64,000 bases of DNA from Adiantum capillus-veneris (lineage: Eukaryota > Streptophyta > Polypodiopsida > Polypodiales > Pteridaceae): contig CM043969.1 in assembly GCA_014529385.2 (NCBI GenBank), forward strand, positions 74,816,676-74,880,675, in the 5' to 3' direction. A program made the position numbers and the translations under genes. Positions 32,561 through 43,106 of this stretch are shown here, one piece after another (positions within the stretch are counted from its first letter, which is position 1; the number at the start of each line of letters is the position of its first letter). The notes beneath the pieces were generated by a model. That model had not been told where the DNA came from, ran no database searches, and was given only the letters and a program-made list of their open reading frames with translations.

Positions 32561-34523
32561 TACTATTTTGCCCTTGTTTAAAGTATTTTTTGGACAATCT
32601 TTAGGAAAGTGTCCTCCCTTTTTGCAACATCATATGCAATAAGCTTCAATTGGCTTAAGGTTCTTGCCAGGCTCTGGGCATTCATTTTTTTCAATGATCA
32701 TCTGCACCACAGTTATGATGGTTTCTAATTCTTGACTTAATCATGGGTCTTTCCATAGGAGGTCTAACACCTTAATTAGCTGCTACACAATACATTGGTG
32801 CAAGTTCTGGTGGAGTATAAGTCACAGGTTCTTCTATTGGTGGTGGATGTGAATTATACCAATCTCCTTCTATCATTACTGTGGATGGACTAAGCTCAAC
32901 ATAGGGTGTAACAGAAACTAGTGCTTGTTCATCTATGACTCCTTTTGAATGCATGTACTTTATATGCATTGCATTATGTCCAGGATATGGAGGTTGTTCA
33001 CCCAACACGGGTTGAGGTCTTTCCATACCCATCGGTGGTCTTTGAGCTCGGACCATATTAGGCTTATATCTGTACATGGTTTGTCTTTGTGGCCTCATAG
33101 GCACATATTGAATATTTCCATCATACTTTGGTTCGGTAATAGCACTCATTGATCTCATGGTTGGTCCATTTTTTCTCAATTGCACACTATATTTGTGGCC
33201 TAATTGGTTGTCTCTGTTGAGGTATCCCTTGCTCTGGTCCCCTCATAGGTGATTTTTGCATGTTATTCATCATTTCATTCATCCTTTTGAACATGTCTTC
33301 TATGGTGTAAGCGGTGTTGCAGCAACCGTTCCCACTTGTGATGGTTTGGTGGATGTTGTTTTCTTGCTTAGATTATCCTTAGAGACATCTTCTTCATTGA
33401 AAATATCACAATTGTCTCCTAAGTCAATAGCATCTGATGCACACTCTTCTAAGGTCATATGCTTCTTGCTATACAATATAGCATGAAGTTCTTTGTTTAG
33501 CAGTCCTTCTAGAAACAATGATACTAACCTTTCTTTTGCAGGTATCTCTAGCTCTGGGCATCTTGCAATGTATTGCTTCATTCTAGTTGCAAAATCCCTA
33601 ACAGACTCACCTTGTTTCTGTTTGAAGCTATAGATTTGAGCTACCGTATTGTGTTTGATCCCTGTTTTGAAACAAGCAGCTACAAATCCTTTAGTTAATG
33701 TGTTTAAGTCTATGATTGACCTTGATGGAATGCTTTGGAGTCATGTCAGTGCTTTTCCTTTTAATGTCATTTCAAATCCTTTGAATTGAGTATGGAAATC
33801 AAATATGTGTTCTGCTCCGAGCACTTATTTAAAGCTTGCCAAGTGGTCATAGGGATCCCCAAATCCACTGTATTTTCTGACCCATTTTTGAAAATCAACT
33901 GGTCTAACACGTCTGTTTGGTTCAACTCTCGATCTCTTGGAAGTTGGTTCTGTTTCGAGTCCTTCAAACCAATCTGTTGGAAATAGTGACTCATGTAGCC
34001 CTAAACTGGCTTTAGTGTCACCCGGTTTTCTGTGTGGTGATGAGGTAGTTTCTGGTTTCTTAACATTGCTCTCCAAAGATCTCTCACGGAGTTCATCTCT
34101 TGGAATAGTTTCTGGTCCTTGGCCTAATATCCAATCCCTTATGGAATACCCTTGGTATTTGGTTTCTTCCATCTCCCCAGGAGTCATCATAACAAAGTTA
34201 TTGTTATAACAATCCCTAAATATAGGTAGGTTGGTAGATCTACTGAACCCTTGTCTTTGATTTTGAAGATATAGATGATCTTTATGGACGTTAATTATCT
34301 TGATTTGGCATGCGAAGTCCATAGAAGATCTTTGACGTTTCTATCCTCCCAACAATAGACTCCGATTCTAAGATTATCCGTACTAAGTAGTTTTCAAGGG
34401 CTTCAAATCAGATTGATTGTATCCCTCGAATTCTAAGTCGGTAATCCTTCTTTTGCTGCCATATCTGGAATTATGGTATTTACTTCTTTGATTTTCTAGT
34501 ATACGACCAGATCTAAGGTTCAT
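32561..34523 (-). pseudogene. B1 gag (capsid and nucleocapsid)
   Basis: Start chosen at the ATG at 34523, MNLRSGRILENQRSKYHNSR; basic L-R-S-G-R leaders are common in plant Ty3 gags. Capsid: RVRPVDFQKWVRKYSGFGDP (34322-33825), HTQFKGFEMTLKGKALT, GFVAACFKTGIKHNTVAQIY, SVRDFATRMKQYIARCPELE, LVSLFLEGLLNKELHAILYS (33581-33300). A proline- and methionine-rich section follows (33185-32772). A degenerate zinc knuckle lies near 32590-32645: C-I-stop-C-C-K-K-G-G-H-F-P-K-D-C, with altered spacing. Several frameshifts. It is the fuller version of the gag that is shortened in B2. Confidence 0.82.
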
Positions 34524-35640
34524 ATAGACTCGTGAAGCCCTGGATAGAGTACTTACTATCGGATTGACTTGTTATCAGCTTCTTCCACTTGAGTCGATTG
34601 CAACTCCTCTCAAGCTTTCAATTCCTTGTCTGCAACCTAGTTCCTGTATCAGTTTTAATCAAGTTAGCTATTCAAATTTTCACAAAGACTGTACAATTTT
34701 TTTCTAACTATTACGATTGGTCTATGTGTTTTACTTCAATTTAAGCTCGCTGAGTCAGCAATTAAGATTTTTAGATTATACTTTTGCAAAACGCCAAAGA
34801 CTAATTTACAACTTGGAAACTGAGTGAACATGTACTAATTTGGATCCAATTGAACCCACAATTGCCTGGTGGCCTTGTATTATATTGGTCTAACATTATA
34901 CAAGCTCAAAAGTCAAAAAGTCTGTCTCTATGTATCAGTAGTAAATAATCACGATTATTTACTTTTCTCAATTTTTTACACCTGTTGGCTTGATTTGCCA
35001 AGTATGCAACTTGTTAATGTCTCTGGATAAGTTTCATTAAGTTTGAACAAAATCTATTCCAGTTATTAATGTTTCATGTCCGTAGACTCAGTTTTCAAGA
35101 ATCTGGCTTAAGTCTCACTTTTGTCATCCAAATTTCACCAAAATTGATTTGTGTGGTCTACTTGATATGCTTGACCTTGTGATATACTTAAATGTGCAAA
35201 GATATCCATTTTTGTAGCAGATATAAATAATCGCAACTATTTACTCCTGCTATTTTATCACAATCTTGACACAGATCTGTTAAGCAGCTTAACTTAAGCT
35301 CCCTGGACAAATTTCATCAAGTTTGGATAATTCTGTTCAAATGGTCAACAATTTTGTGTCTACAAACTAACTTTGCAAATTTGGCCACAATTTTTACTTC
35401 AATGATCCAAGTCTTACCAAATTTGATTTATGGGCTTATTATAACATGCTAAAACTAGTGGTATGCTAGGTTGGTCAAAAAAGTTGAAAAATTGGACAAA
35501 AGTAAATAATCGTGATTATTTACTTCTGGCAAATTTTTGTATCTTTTTTTATCAAATGAGCATGTACACTTGTTTATCACATTAATATAAGCCTGTGAGT
35601 CAAGTTTCACTTTGTTTGAACAAAAGTTTCCCAATGGAAA
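34524..35640 (-). repeat. B1 leader with three palindromic iterons of about 280 bp
   Basis: Matches 2862-3945. Palindromes with half-site AGTAAATAATCG, or close variants, are centred at 34951, 35233 and 35512 (spacings 282 and 279), i.e. 428, 710 and 989 bp upstream of the gag ATG. The flanking unit sequences repeat in parallel. The similarity to B0 stops at 35640, where fragment D starts; the rest of the leader, the primer site and the 5' LTR are missing. Confidence 0.88.
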
Positions 35641-36431
35641 TGTCAACCGTCAACCTCGTTCAAAAGGAGGAGGAAATCAAAGGCCTCAAGGAAGACCTCA
35701 AGTTAACATGGCTCAAGGGGCGAAGGAAATCAAGCAAACACGTATGTTCATGCTGCAATTGAACATCAAGGAGTGAATAAATAATTTTTATTAATTCAAA
35801 CCCTCGCGGAGTATTAAGGTAGCCATTTTACCTTATTGATTGATTCTGGGAGTACACATTCTTTCATATCTCCTAGGTGCATTAGAAATCTCATTTTGAT
35901 TAAACACCTTGATACAGACCTTACAGTGGAATTAGTTACGGGTAGGAAGGTTAGATCTTCTACTTCAGTGGGTAACTTGAATTTTATTTTGGATGGTCAC
36001 AAAACTTTTGCAAACTTCAGAGTCTTACCCATAGGGATATATGATGGAATCTTATGAATGGATTGGCTTAAAGCCAATGATGCTCACACACATTGTAAAT
36101 ACTCTTCATGGACTTTAAAACATGACCAAAACTCCTAAGCGTGGTGTTGATCATGCAATAGAGCTTACTCCAAGAGCTCAATTAGTTGCTCGTAGACCAT
36201 ATAAGGTGTCGATACTTGAATCTGCGGAACTCAAGGAGCAACTAACTCAACTTGTTAAACATAGCTTCATTTGACCTAGTGTTTCTCCATGAAGTACTCG
36301 TGTTCTCTTTAATCGGAAGAAGGATGGTACTCTACGTCTTTGTATTGATTATCGTGGATTGAATCAGGTAACAGTCAAGAATAAGTATGCAATACCAAAG
36401 ATTGATGAGTTGGCATCCAAGTCATTCTAGG
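35641..36431 (+). pseudogene. Element D: plus-strand Ty3/gypsy gag end, protease and RT start
   Basis: Plus-strand fragment of a different element. It starts inside a basic, glutamine-rich gag tail (NVNRQPRSKGGGNQRPQGRP). The protease follows with LIDSGSTHSFISPRCIRNLI (D-S-G intact) at about 35835-35890 and FRVLPIGIYDGIL at 36020-36055. The RT start has [40 protein letters not shown] and [15 protein letters not shown] near 36300-36425. The spacer between protease and RT is shorter than usual, suggesting a deletion near 36110. It ends at about 36431, where the minus-strand element C begins. Confidence 0.85.
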
Positions 36432-36960
36432 ATCTCTATTTGACATGATGTATGTTGGTAATCCATGGTGTTTGAAAATCTGAGATATGAAGAGATTTTC
36501 CATTTGGTGTACCTTAATAGTCTTTTTGACAGGAATAAAGTGTACTTCCTTGCTAAACCTGTCAACTATTGTCCATATTCATGTATTCCCATGGATAGAC
36601 TTGGAAAATCCAAAGATGAAATCCATGGATATACTCTCCCATGATGAATTTGAAATAGGCAATGGCTGAAGTAATCTAGGTTGCTTCTCTCTATCATATT
36701 TGGTCTTTTGGCATACTACGCATTTTGAAACATACTCTTGTATGTCCGCTTTCATAGTAGGCCAATAGAAATACGTCTCTACTCCTTGAAGAGTAGGTTG
36801 AATACCTCTATTCCCCGCATAGGGAGGAGCATGGGATTCATACATAACTTTCTCACGAAGGGAATGGGTAACACATAGCCTATTTCCATAGAGAAGATAA
36901 CCATCCTGCAAGGTGAAATGGTTCCTCTTTCTTCCCCAAAGCAAGGGCTAACATTATGTC
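36432..36960 (-). pseudogene. Element C integrase, cut at the second catalytic aspartate
   Basis: The zinc module is at 36944-36700: LQDGYLLYGNRLCVTHSLRE, ESHAPPYAGNRGIQ and MKADIQEYVSKCVVCQKTK. The core begins SWESISMDFIFGFSKS (catalytic D) and goes on through IVDRFSKEVHFIPVKK to HHGLPTYIMSNRDP, ending at about 36432 just after the S-(D/N)-R-D motif. The catalytic glutamate and carboxy-terminal domain are absent. Confidence 0.85.
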
Positions 36961-38353
36961 TCTAAAGTCAAGGTTAGTAGCATACTTATCTATCATAGAG
37001 GATAGATAATTGTGAGTAGCTATAGACACCGCATTAACTTTTGGTCATCATGAAAGTGCATCGGCCACTTGATTGTGCTTACCAGCAATATGGAAATTAA
37101 ATTGTGAAAGAAATTTTGCCACCTCATTTTTCTGTTGGAAAGCTTGGTTTGCATCATGAAATACTTGATACTTTGGTGGTCCGTGTGTAGAATGAATGGA
37201 GTCCCCAATAGGTAGTGCTTCCATGTGTCTAGGGCATGTAGAACAACTAAATAGTCTTTCTCATAAATGCCCAAGACTCGTTCATCAGTATTGAGCCTTC
37301 GACTCTCATATGCTATGGCATGCCCTTCTTGAAGCAAAACTGCTCCAAGGCAATCACCACAAGCATCACATTGGACCTCAAATGGTTTTGAGAGATCCGG
37401 AAGCATGAGGACTGGTTGGGAGGTAAGCTTCTCCTTGCGCTTATCAAAAGCATTTTGCTCCTTAGTAGTCCATACATACTTAATGTTCTTCTTAGTTAAG
37501 TCATGTAGTGGTCCCGCTACTTGAGAAATTTGCTATGAAGCGTCTATAGTATGCGCACATATCAATAAATATTCTTAGCTCATGTAGATTCCTTGGATTA
37601 GACCATGCTTTTAGTACCTCTAACTTTGATGGATCCATACAGATACCATCTTCAGAGATAATATGACCTAGGTATTGAATCTCTCGAAGAAAAAATTCGC
37701 TTTTCTTTTGGTTGAGCAAAAGCTTGTTCTCCCTCAATGCTTGAAAAATCACTTGAAGATGCTGCTTATATTCAAAGACTTGGAGTAGATGATGATATCA
37801 TCAAAGAACACTCCAGTGAATTTGTGATAAGGTCTAAAGATTTTCTCCATTAGACGATTGAACGTAGCTGGTGCATAAGTCAAGCCAAAAGGCATGAATA
37901 GATATTCATAAAGACCAAACGTTGTGCGAAATGCAGTCGTTAAGATAACTTCATCCACTATCCTTATTTGATGATAGCCACTTTTAAGGTTCATCCTACT
38001 GAAGTAGGTAGAGCCTTGTAGCTTATCAAACAGATCTTCTACTTAAGGCACACATATTTTTTTTTGATAGTGATATGGTTTAGTGCTCGATAGTCCACAC
38101 ACATGCGGTATGTAACATCTTTCTTTTTCACTAAAAGGACCTGAGAACAAAAGGGAGAGGAACTAGGCCTCACCATCCCTTTGTCTACCAATTCCTGTAC
38201 TTGCCTCATGATCTCCTCTTTTTGAGCTTGTGAGACTTGATAAGGAGGCTTGTTAGGCGGTGAGCTTCCTGGAAAGAGCTCAATGCGGTGATCATCATCA
38301 ATGGGGATATCATCAATGAACACATTTTGGAATCCTTTTAAAAAATTAGACAA
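36961..38353 (-). pseudogene. Element C reverse transcriptase and RNase H
   Basis: [42 protein letters not shown] and [20 protein letters not shown] (38353-38039); then MNLKSGYHQIRIVDEVILTT, LFMPFGLTYAPATFNRLMEK and FTGVFFDDIIIYSKS with F-F-D-D as catalytic box (37994-37749). Connection: HIISEDGICMDPSKLEVL (37752-37501). RNase H: KPFEVQCDACGDCLGAVLLQ, RVLGIYEKDYLVVLHALDTW and FILHTDHQSIKYFM (37406-37020). The first RNase H acid D is present. Frameshifts separate the blocks. Confidence 0.87.
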
Positions 38354-38830
38354 GTCTAACTCTTCTTGATTCCTACCATTTTGATGAAAAGTTAGGATCT
38401 TTTAAAGACTCTTTGACAAAAATCATGTACGCAAAAACTGAGCTCTTCATTGACTTATTAAAAGTAGGAGGATTTACAAGGGGAATAGTGAAACCATGCT
38501 CACAAGCATCTATATACATGTTCTTTCCCCTATAGGTGAAGTAGATTCTCTTTTTAGGGAACTTCATATTGGCAACCAAGCGATCAAACCATGGCACCCC
38601 TAGGATAGCATCCTCATCTTCGAGAGGAGAGATGAAAAAGTCTTCTTTGTCAACATAGCTTTGGACATGGAGCCTGAACTTCCCAATCAAGGGAGTAACG
38701 GAAGCTTGTTCTCCCTTAAAAGCTATGTCAGTCGTTACCATATCTTCCATCTTGAAAGCGGCCAAGTCGATTGATATGAAGTTGTGAGTAGAGCCATGGT
38801 TAAACAAGATGAAAGCATCATGCTCTCTTA
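38354..38830 (-). pseudogene. Element C protease
   Basis: Open stretch 38807-38373: AFILFNHGSTHNFISIDLAA has the catalytic position as N-H-G instead of D-S-G, followed by EDEDAILGVPWFDRLVANMK, the I-L-G-x-P-W closing motif. Typical Ty3 protease place between gag and RT. The lost aspartate makes it inactive. Confidence 0.82.
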
Positions 38831-40309
38831 CCTTTCCCCAAGCATAGGAAACTGATAATCCTTTGCAATAAACATCCTCTTTTGGAGCTTTGATGGTAGA
38901 AGCCCTAGGAGTCTCATTGCAAGCATTCTTCTTGGGGCAATAACGATAGCCATGTCCTTGCTCCCAACACTTGAAACACTTATGGTCCTTGCGAAAAGCT
39001 TCAAGCTATTCAGGAGAGAGTTTGTTTTTGCCTTTGTAAACTCCCTTCTCATTGGACCGATTGTTGTTGTTGTTGTTAAAAGTGCCTTGGGAAGAATTTT
39101 GAACATTGGTTTTCCCCTTTGCATCATTTTTGTCTTTGTTTTCCATGGGCTTGACATTCTGTCTAGCCCCTTGATGGAAGTTGATACATGAAGCAACCAT
39201 GGTGTGATGGATTCCTTCGGTGATAGAACCAAGCTGTTAAGAGTTGATGTATTCGGCCATCTCTTTAGGTAATCCTGCACAGAATTGCTACTTTTTCTCG
39301 ACAAAGTCTATCTTTTGAAAGACAGTAGCCTTGAGATGTAAATCCCAAAACTTGTCTACATACTTGTGGATAGACTCATGAGAGAGAAGCTTTAGACTGC
39401 ACCATTTGGTAAGCACTTTGTCCTTTGCATTGCTTGCAAAGAATTGCTTCATGATGGAAACTCATAGAGTTTTCCATGTCTTTGGGGCTTCATTGTTGCC
39501 ACCACGAAGACTAACCATTGACACGAGCTGATTTTTGGAAGTGCATAGCTACAGTGTGTAGCTTGGAGGACTCCGTGAAGCCGTCATCTCCAAAGGCCGT
39601 ATCAAATTGCTGGATGAAGGCCAACACTTTGTCGGTAGCACCAAAGGTGCCATCATAGGTGAGAAAAGTGATACACTTTCCTCCCTCTTTGAACTTCTTT
39701 AGCTTTTGTGACCTTCGCCATGCAGGGTATGATTTATGATGTCCTCCCCTCTTGTATTCTCCAGGAGAATAGCCATAGCTTTCGTTGAAAGAGGAGGAAG
39801 GTGAAGAAGAAGAAGAAGAGGGTGACCTCTTTCTAGCCCTTTTCTTCCTTTGTTTCCTCTCTTCCCTTTTGGAATGACGAGGAGAAGGAGTATGTGTTGA
39901 TCTTTTCCTCTTGGGAGGAGTGGGTGATCGTCTAGACCGCCGTCTTTGTGGAGCAACATCTTCAGAGAAACTTAAAAGTTTCATTGCTTTCTTGCTCTTT
40001 GGATTCCTCCTCTCGTATGGGAGAGAGTCTTCTTTTGGAGGTGTCTTCAAGAGGCCTCCTAAGCTCTTTCTCCTCTTGGAGAGGAAGGGAAATTTCAGAA
40101 GCACAAAGTTGTTGAGTAACTTTGGCTTGCGAAGCAAGGTTGTCCATAACTTGTTGCAATCTAGTAATGAGAGAATTGACAAACATAGGGACAACATCAT
40201 TAGTACCTTCATGTGCAAAATCAAATCTATCAATGTTCATTCTACCCTCTTGATTATTGTAAGCCATGTTAACAAAATTTATGTATGTACTTAGTGTATG
40301 CTTTGGCAA
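38831..40309 (-). pseudogene. Element C gag with an RS-like domain and zinc knuckle
   Basis: Start chosen near 40309 (MPKHTLSTYINFVNMAYNNQ) or at the internal MAYNN. An acidic and glutamine-rich first part is followed at about 39950-39780 by a strongly basic domain of R-R-S, S-P and K-R repeats ending in a serine run, like RS domains of splicing factors. The capsid follows with KCITFLTYDGTFGATDKVLA and FIQQFDTAFGDDGFTESSKL (39700-39560), then LLSHESIHKYVDKFWDLHLK. A CCHC knuckle, C-F-K-C-W-E-Q-G-H-G-Y-R-Y-C (C-x2-C-x4-H-x4-C), lies near 38945-38990. Several frameshifts. RS domains are unusual in plant Ty3 gags. Confidence 0.8.
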
Positions 40310-40667
40310 TTCAAAACCTTAGTTTCCACACCTCTTAGATTTTGAAAATTGGCTCTTAAGTATCTACACCCACCACTCGAAGTGGTTAATTATAGAGAGT
40401 AGTGGAGTAGGTCTAACATAACAAAGTTTCCAAGGGCTAGCTCTTTGCGGACTTCTTATGGCTCAATAATGGTAAAGCCATAGGCAAGTTTAAAAAGACT
40501 CCATTATTAATTCCAAAGCTCTCAAGGTGTGCACCATATCCCACATAGTGGGCTCAACAAAACCGCTAATAGATCTTAGTTCCACTTACCCTAATATAAT
40601 TAACAACTCAACCATTTATAGGCTACTTAAGGACCTCTCTTCTTAAGCAAGAGAAGAGAAACCAAAT
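40310..40667 (-). other. Element C leader
   Basis: About 360 bp between gag and the primer site. Non-coding, with no repeats noticed. Confidence 0.6.
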
Positions 40668-40679
40668 GCTCTGATACTA
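40668..40679 (-). promoter_or_regulatory. Element C primer-binding site, initiator tRNA-Met
   Basis: On the minus strand it reads TAGTATCAGAGC, one mismatch from the plant initiator tRNA-Met site TGGTATCAGAGC. It lies next to an LTR-like TG at 40681 and 360 bp from gag. Confidence 0.85.
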
Positions 40680-40680
40680 A

Positions 40681-41190
40681 TGGAGTTGGCATATTAACGT
40701 GAGAGTATCGGAAATTAATGAGTACTTTTAAGAATAGCCAGTGAACATTATTGGAGATAACAACATAGACATAGCAATTAGTTAACTTGGCATGAACAAT
40801 ACTTTTGCAAGAGAGAATTTAGAGAACATGACAACAATTGAGGACCAGATTTATGTGGAGCTGGTCCCCACTCCAATAGGCATTTGTATTATGATTTCTC
40901 CCATTAAGAGACTTGTTATAATACAATCTTTGTGTTCCTTGTGGCCTAGGTGATGCAATGAACATGGAAAGCTTCATGCATCACAATCATAACATAAACT
41001 TTGTGGAAAGCTTTAACTATCGCAAGCCTCAGTCCCAAGACCTCAAACACCTTTGAAGGTGGAGAGAGCTAGCAGGGAATGAGGGTAGGAAAGAGGAAGA
41101 CGAAACATTTCATAAGAGAAATACTTAGTTCCTCGCTTATCTCATCACTCTTCTTGCTAGCATACATAATAGCGGGTTGGGGACCTCTCA
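40681..41190. repeat. 510-bp LTR-like segment between two opposed primer sites
   Basis: Starts TGGAGTTGGC and ends ACCTCTCA, i.e. TG...CA. To the left is the minus-strand primer site of element C (40668-40679). To the right is a plus-strand initiator tRNA-Met-like site (41193-41204). As 5' LTR of C it should be read on the minus strand; the right-hand site implies a second, plus-strand LTR end. It may be two truncated LTRs fused head to head. Confidence 0.55.
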
Positions 41191-41192
41191 CT

Positions 41193-41204
41193 TGGTATCA
41201 AAGC
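41193..41204 (+). promoter_or_regulatory. Plus-strand initiator tRNA-Met primer-like site
   Basis: tggtatcaaagc, one mismatch from TGGTATCAGAGC, two bases after an LTR-like CA end. It suggests the start of a plus-strand element interior (41205 on). Confidence 0.6.
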
Positions 41205-42274
41205 ATGTGCTAATTGAGATCCTGAACTTAGGTAAAGTTTAAAGTATTGGGGTGAAATAAGTGAAAATATAACTGAAGAGAAAAAGAAAAAGAAATAGAG
41301 ATAATTTTACTATCAATGCAGGAAGACTTCTATGAGGCCTACCACAAGTTCATGGTTTTCAACATTATGTTTATGAGGGCATGCATATGCTATTCATTGC
41401 CAAAAAATATGATGAAATTGTTGGACAATAGGTTTTCTCCTCCCACTTGGAGGATCAGCTAGTCAGGATGTGGTAGAATCGTCTTCATTGATGCCAGAGA
41501 GCTAGGAGGCGTTGCACATAATTTGAACAAACTCAAGTGGACTAAAGCACTTGGGGTTGTGGAATTCTCCTTCTTCATTGGAACAGAGACTCCATATGAA
41601 ACCATTATAGTAGATGGTGTTCTAGTATCACAAAATTAGTGGTGTTTGATCAGGTGTCTAAAGTAGTCTACTCAGGTAGGATTAGATCCATGGGTCTAGG
41701 TCCTAGTTCTAGAAGGCCAAAAGATGTTGCCAATATTTTGATCCTATATCTGACTCACCCATAGTCCGCTAGATTCTAGTATAGGATTGTTGTCACTCTT
41801 GTACATAGTAGGATCGTCATCTAATCAAGAAACTGCGGGTAGAATTGGCAAATGGAAAAGAAGCTCTATCTCAATTCTCAGGTAGAATTTGAACTTGCAG
41901 GAACCCCCACCTTGTTCTAGGTCCTAGTTCTAGAAGGCCAAAAGATGTTGTATATTTTGATCCTATATGTCTAGGTCCTAGTTTTAGAAGGCCAAAAGAT
42001 GTTGTATATTTTGATCCTATATCCGACTCACCCGTAGTCCGCTAGATTCTAGTATAGGATTGTTGTCACTCTTGTACATAGTAGGATCTTCATCCAATCA
42101 AGAAACTGCGGTTAGAATTGGCAAATGGAAAAGAAGCTCTATCTCAATTCTCAGGTAGAATTTGAACTTGCAGGAACCCCCACCTTGTTCTTCTTTGCAC
42201 CTTGCTATTAGGAATCTATAATGATTGTTGGCCAATATGCTATGAGCACATGGCAAGAACTAAACCAACATACC
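41205..42274 (+). other. Presumed interior of a decayed plus-strand element
   Basis: Follows the plus-strand primer-like site. Short frames such as that around 41320-41640 show no recognised gag or pol motif. Contains the tandem duplication at 41698-42191. Identity unknown. Confidence 0.4.
41698..42191. repeat. Tandem duplication, about 220 bp plus a short third copy
   Basis: The block ggtcctagttctagaaggcc...aacccccaccttgttct occurs at 41698-41917 and again at about 41972-42191. A 52-bp partial copy (41920-41971) lies between. The copies are close to identical apart from a few substitutions (for example atcgtcatctaatc versus atcttcatccaatc), so the event is younger than the surrounding decay. 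Confidence 0.85.
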
Positions 42275-42832
42275 AAAATGTTGACCAAGGATGTATCTTG
42301 ACCCGCAAGCGTGTGGAAGTAAATAGATGGTTGTCAAACACCTACTCGATCTTCTAATGACAATCACTATTTGAGGAAATCAAATCTAAACATCCTATGT
42401 GCTTGTGACTGCAATACAACCTACAATGCTCACGCTACCAAAATCAAGCCCAAAATTCCTTGAATTGCCTCGAAACTCACAAGGAATCCTCTACTTACCA
42501 AAAGGTCACTACCTGATGGACTCTAACCCTATATAATCACTTGGTGCAAAAAACATGTATGAAGACAAGCAATCTATTACAGGTCACCAATTCTCAACAT
42601 GCATGATCCTAATGTGTAGCTCTTCTCATCGTGAAACTATAGGTATGAAGAGCTCGCAAAACAAACACACGGTTTACAAGATAACTCACTCAAAAGCTCA
42701 TGGGAGCTCACCTCGTGACAGAACCAAAAACTCACAAGCTTGGCATTGGTGCATACCCTTCATTGTTGCTAACTCGTTGGTTGTGTCATCTTTGCAATAG
42801 CTGCTTTGTAGCATGCATAGCAAAGAGATAAG

Positions 42833-42898
<66 letters not shown>

Positions 42899-43070
42899 CA
42901 CATAGACACGACACATAGTAAACACATAGATTGATTAATTAAAAATCTCCTTAGGGTTACAAACTTTGGCTTTTATACGTTCCTCTTGAGATCAAAAGAG
43001 TCTCTTAGATCTATCAAAATTAAATATTACAAAAAATGGGTGATCCTTCTTAGTGTTCCTCCAGTCTACA
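42275..43070 (-). repeat. B3 3' LTR, truncated at its left end
   Basis: Aligns with the B2 LTR from ...ctaaggacgaagctggacccg onward (here ccaaggatgtatcttgacccg; then gcgtgtggaagtaa). It ends GTCTACA at 43070, next to the polypurine tract. About 60 bp of the outer end seem missing. It holds a long CT microsatellite (42835-42895). Confidence 0.8.
42835..42895. repeat. (CT)n microsatellite, about 60 bp
   Basis: Uninterrupted CT dinucleotides inside the B3 LTR, where B2 has a shorter actctctct tract (15651-15661). Confidence 0.97.
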
Positions 43071-43106
43071 CTCCCCCCATCCGCGTCTATGTTTTCCTTG
43101 ACATGA
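43071..43106 (-). promoter_or_regulatory. B3 polypurine tract and degenerate hairpin
   Basis: On the minus strand 43071-43082 reads GGATGGGGGGAG, directly before the LTR. The adjacent 43088-43106 (tatgttttccttgacatga) is the decayed equivalent of the B1 and B2 hairpin; only about four pairs remain. Confidence 0.75.

Larger units (their letters stand above)
4783..35640 (-). mobile_element. Element B1: long Athila/Tat-like Ty3 retrotransposon, interrupted by B2 and 5'-truncated
   Basis: Minus-strand element. Reading 5' to 3' along it (right to left): leader with iterons (34524-35640), gag (32561-34523), gag-protease linker, B2 insertion (15018-31788), protease, RT, RNase H, duplicated zinc module, integrase, second protease-like region, aORF, hairpin, polypurine tract and 3' LTR (4783-5693). 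The 5' LTR and primer site are lost where fragment D begins at 35641. The RT motif FLDG.LGYNQ seen in the sister copy B2 and tRNA-Asp priming point to the Athila/Tat (OTA) clade. Without B2 the remnant is about 14.1 kb. All ORFs are broken. Confidence 0.8.
36432..40680 (-). mobile_element. Element C: Ty3/gypsy retrotransposon, 3'-truncated
   Basis: Minus strand: primer site for initiator tRNA-Met (40668-40679), leader, gag, protease, RT, RNase H and most of integrase. The 3' end of integrase and the 3' LTR are lost at the junction with D (36431/36432). It is a separate family from A and B: the gag carries an RS-like domain and a perfect zinc knuckle. Confidence 0.85.

Noticed and set aside
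40681-42274. Ty1/copia element in the stretch after the plus-strand primer site
   Set aside because: A primer-like site is present, but no gag, integrase or RT motif could be read, so no family is assigned.
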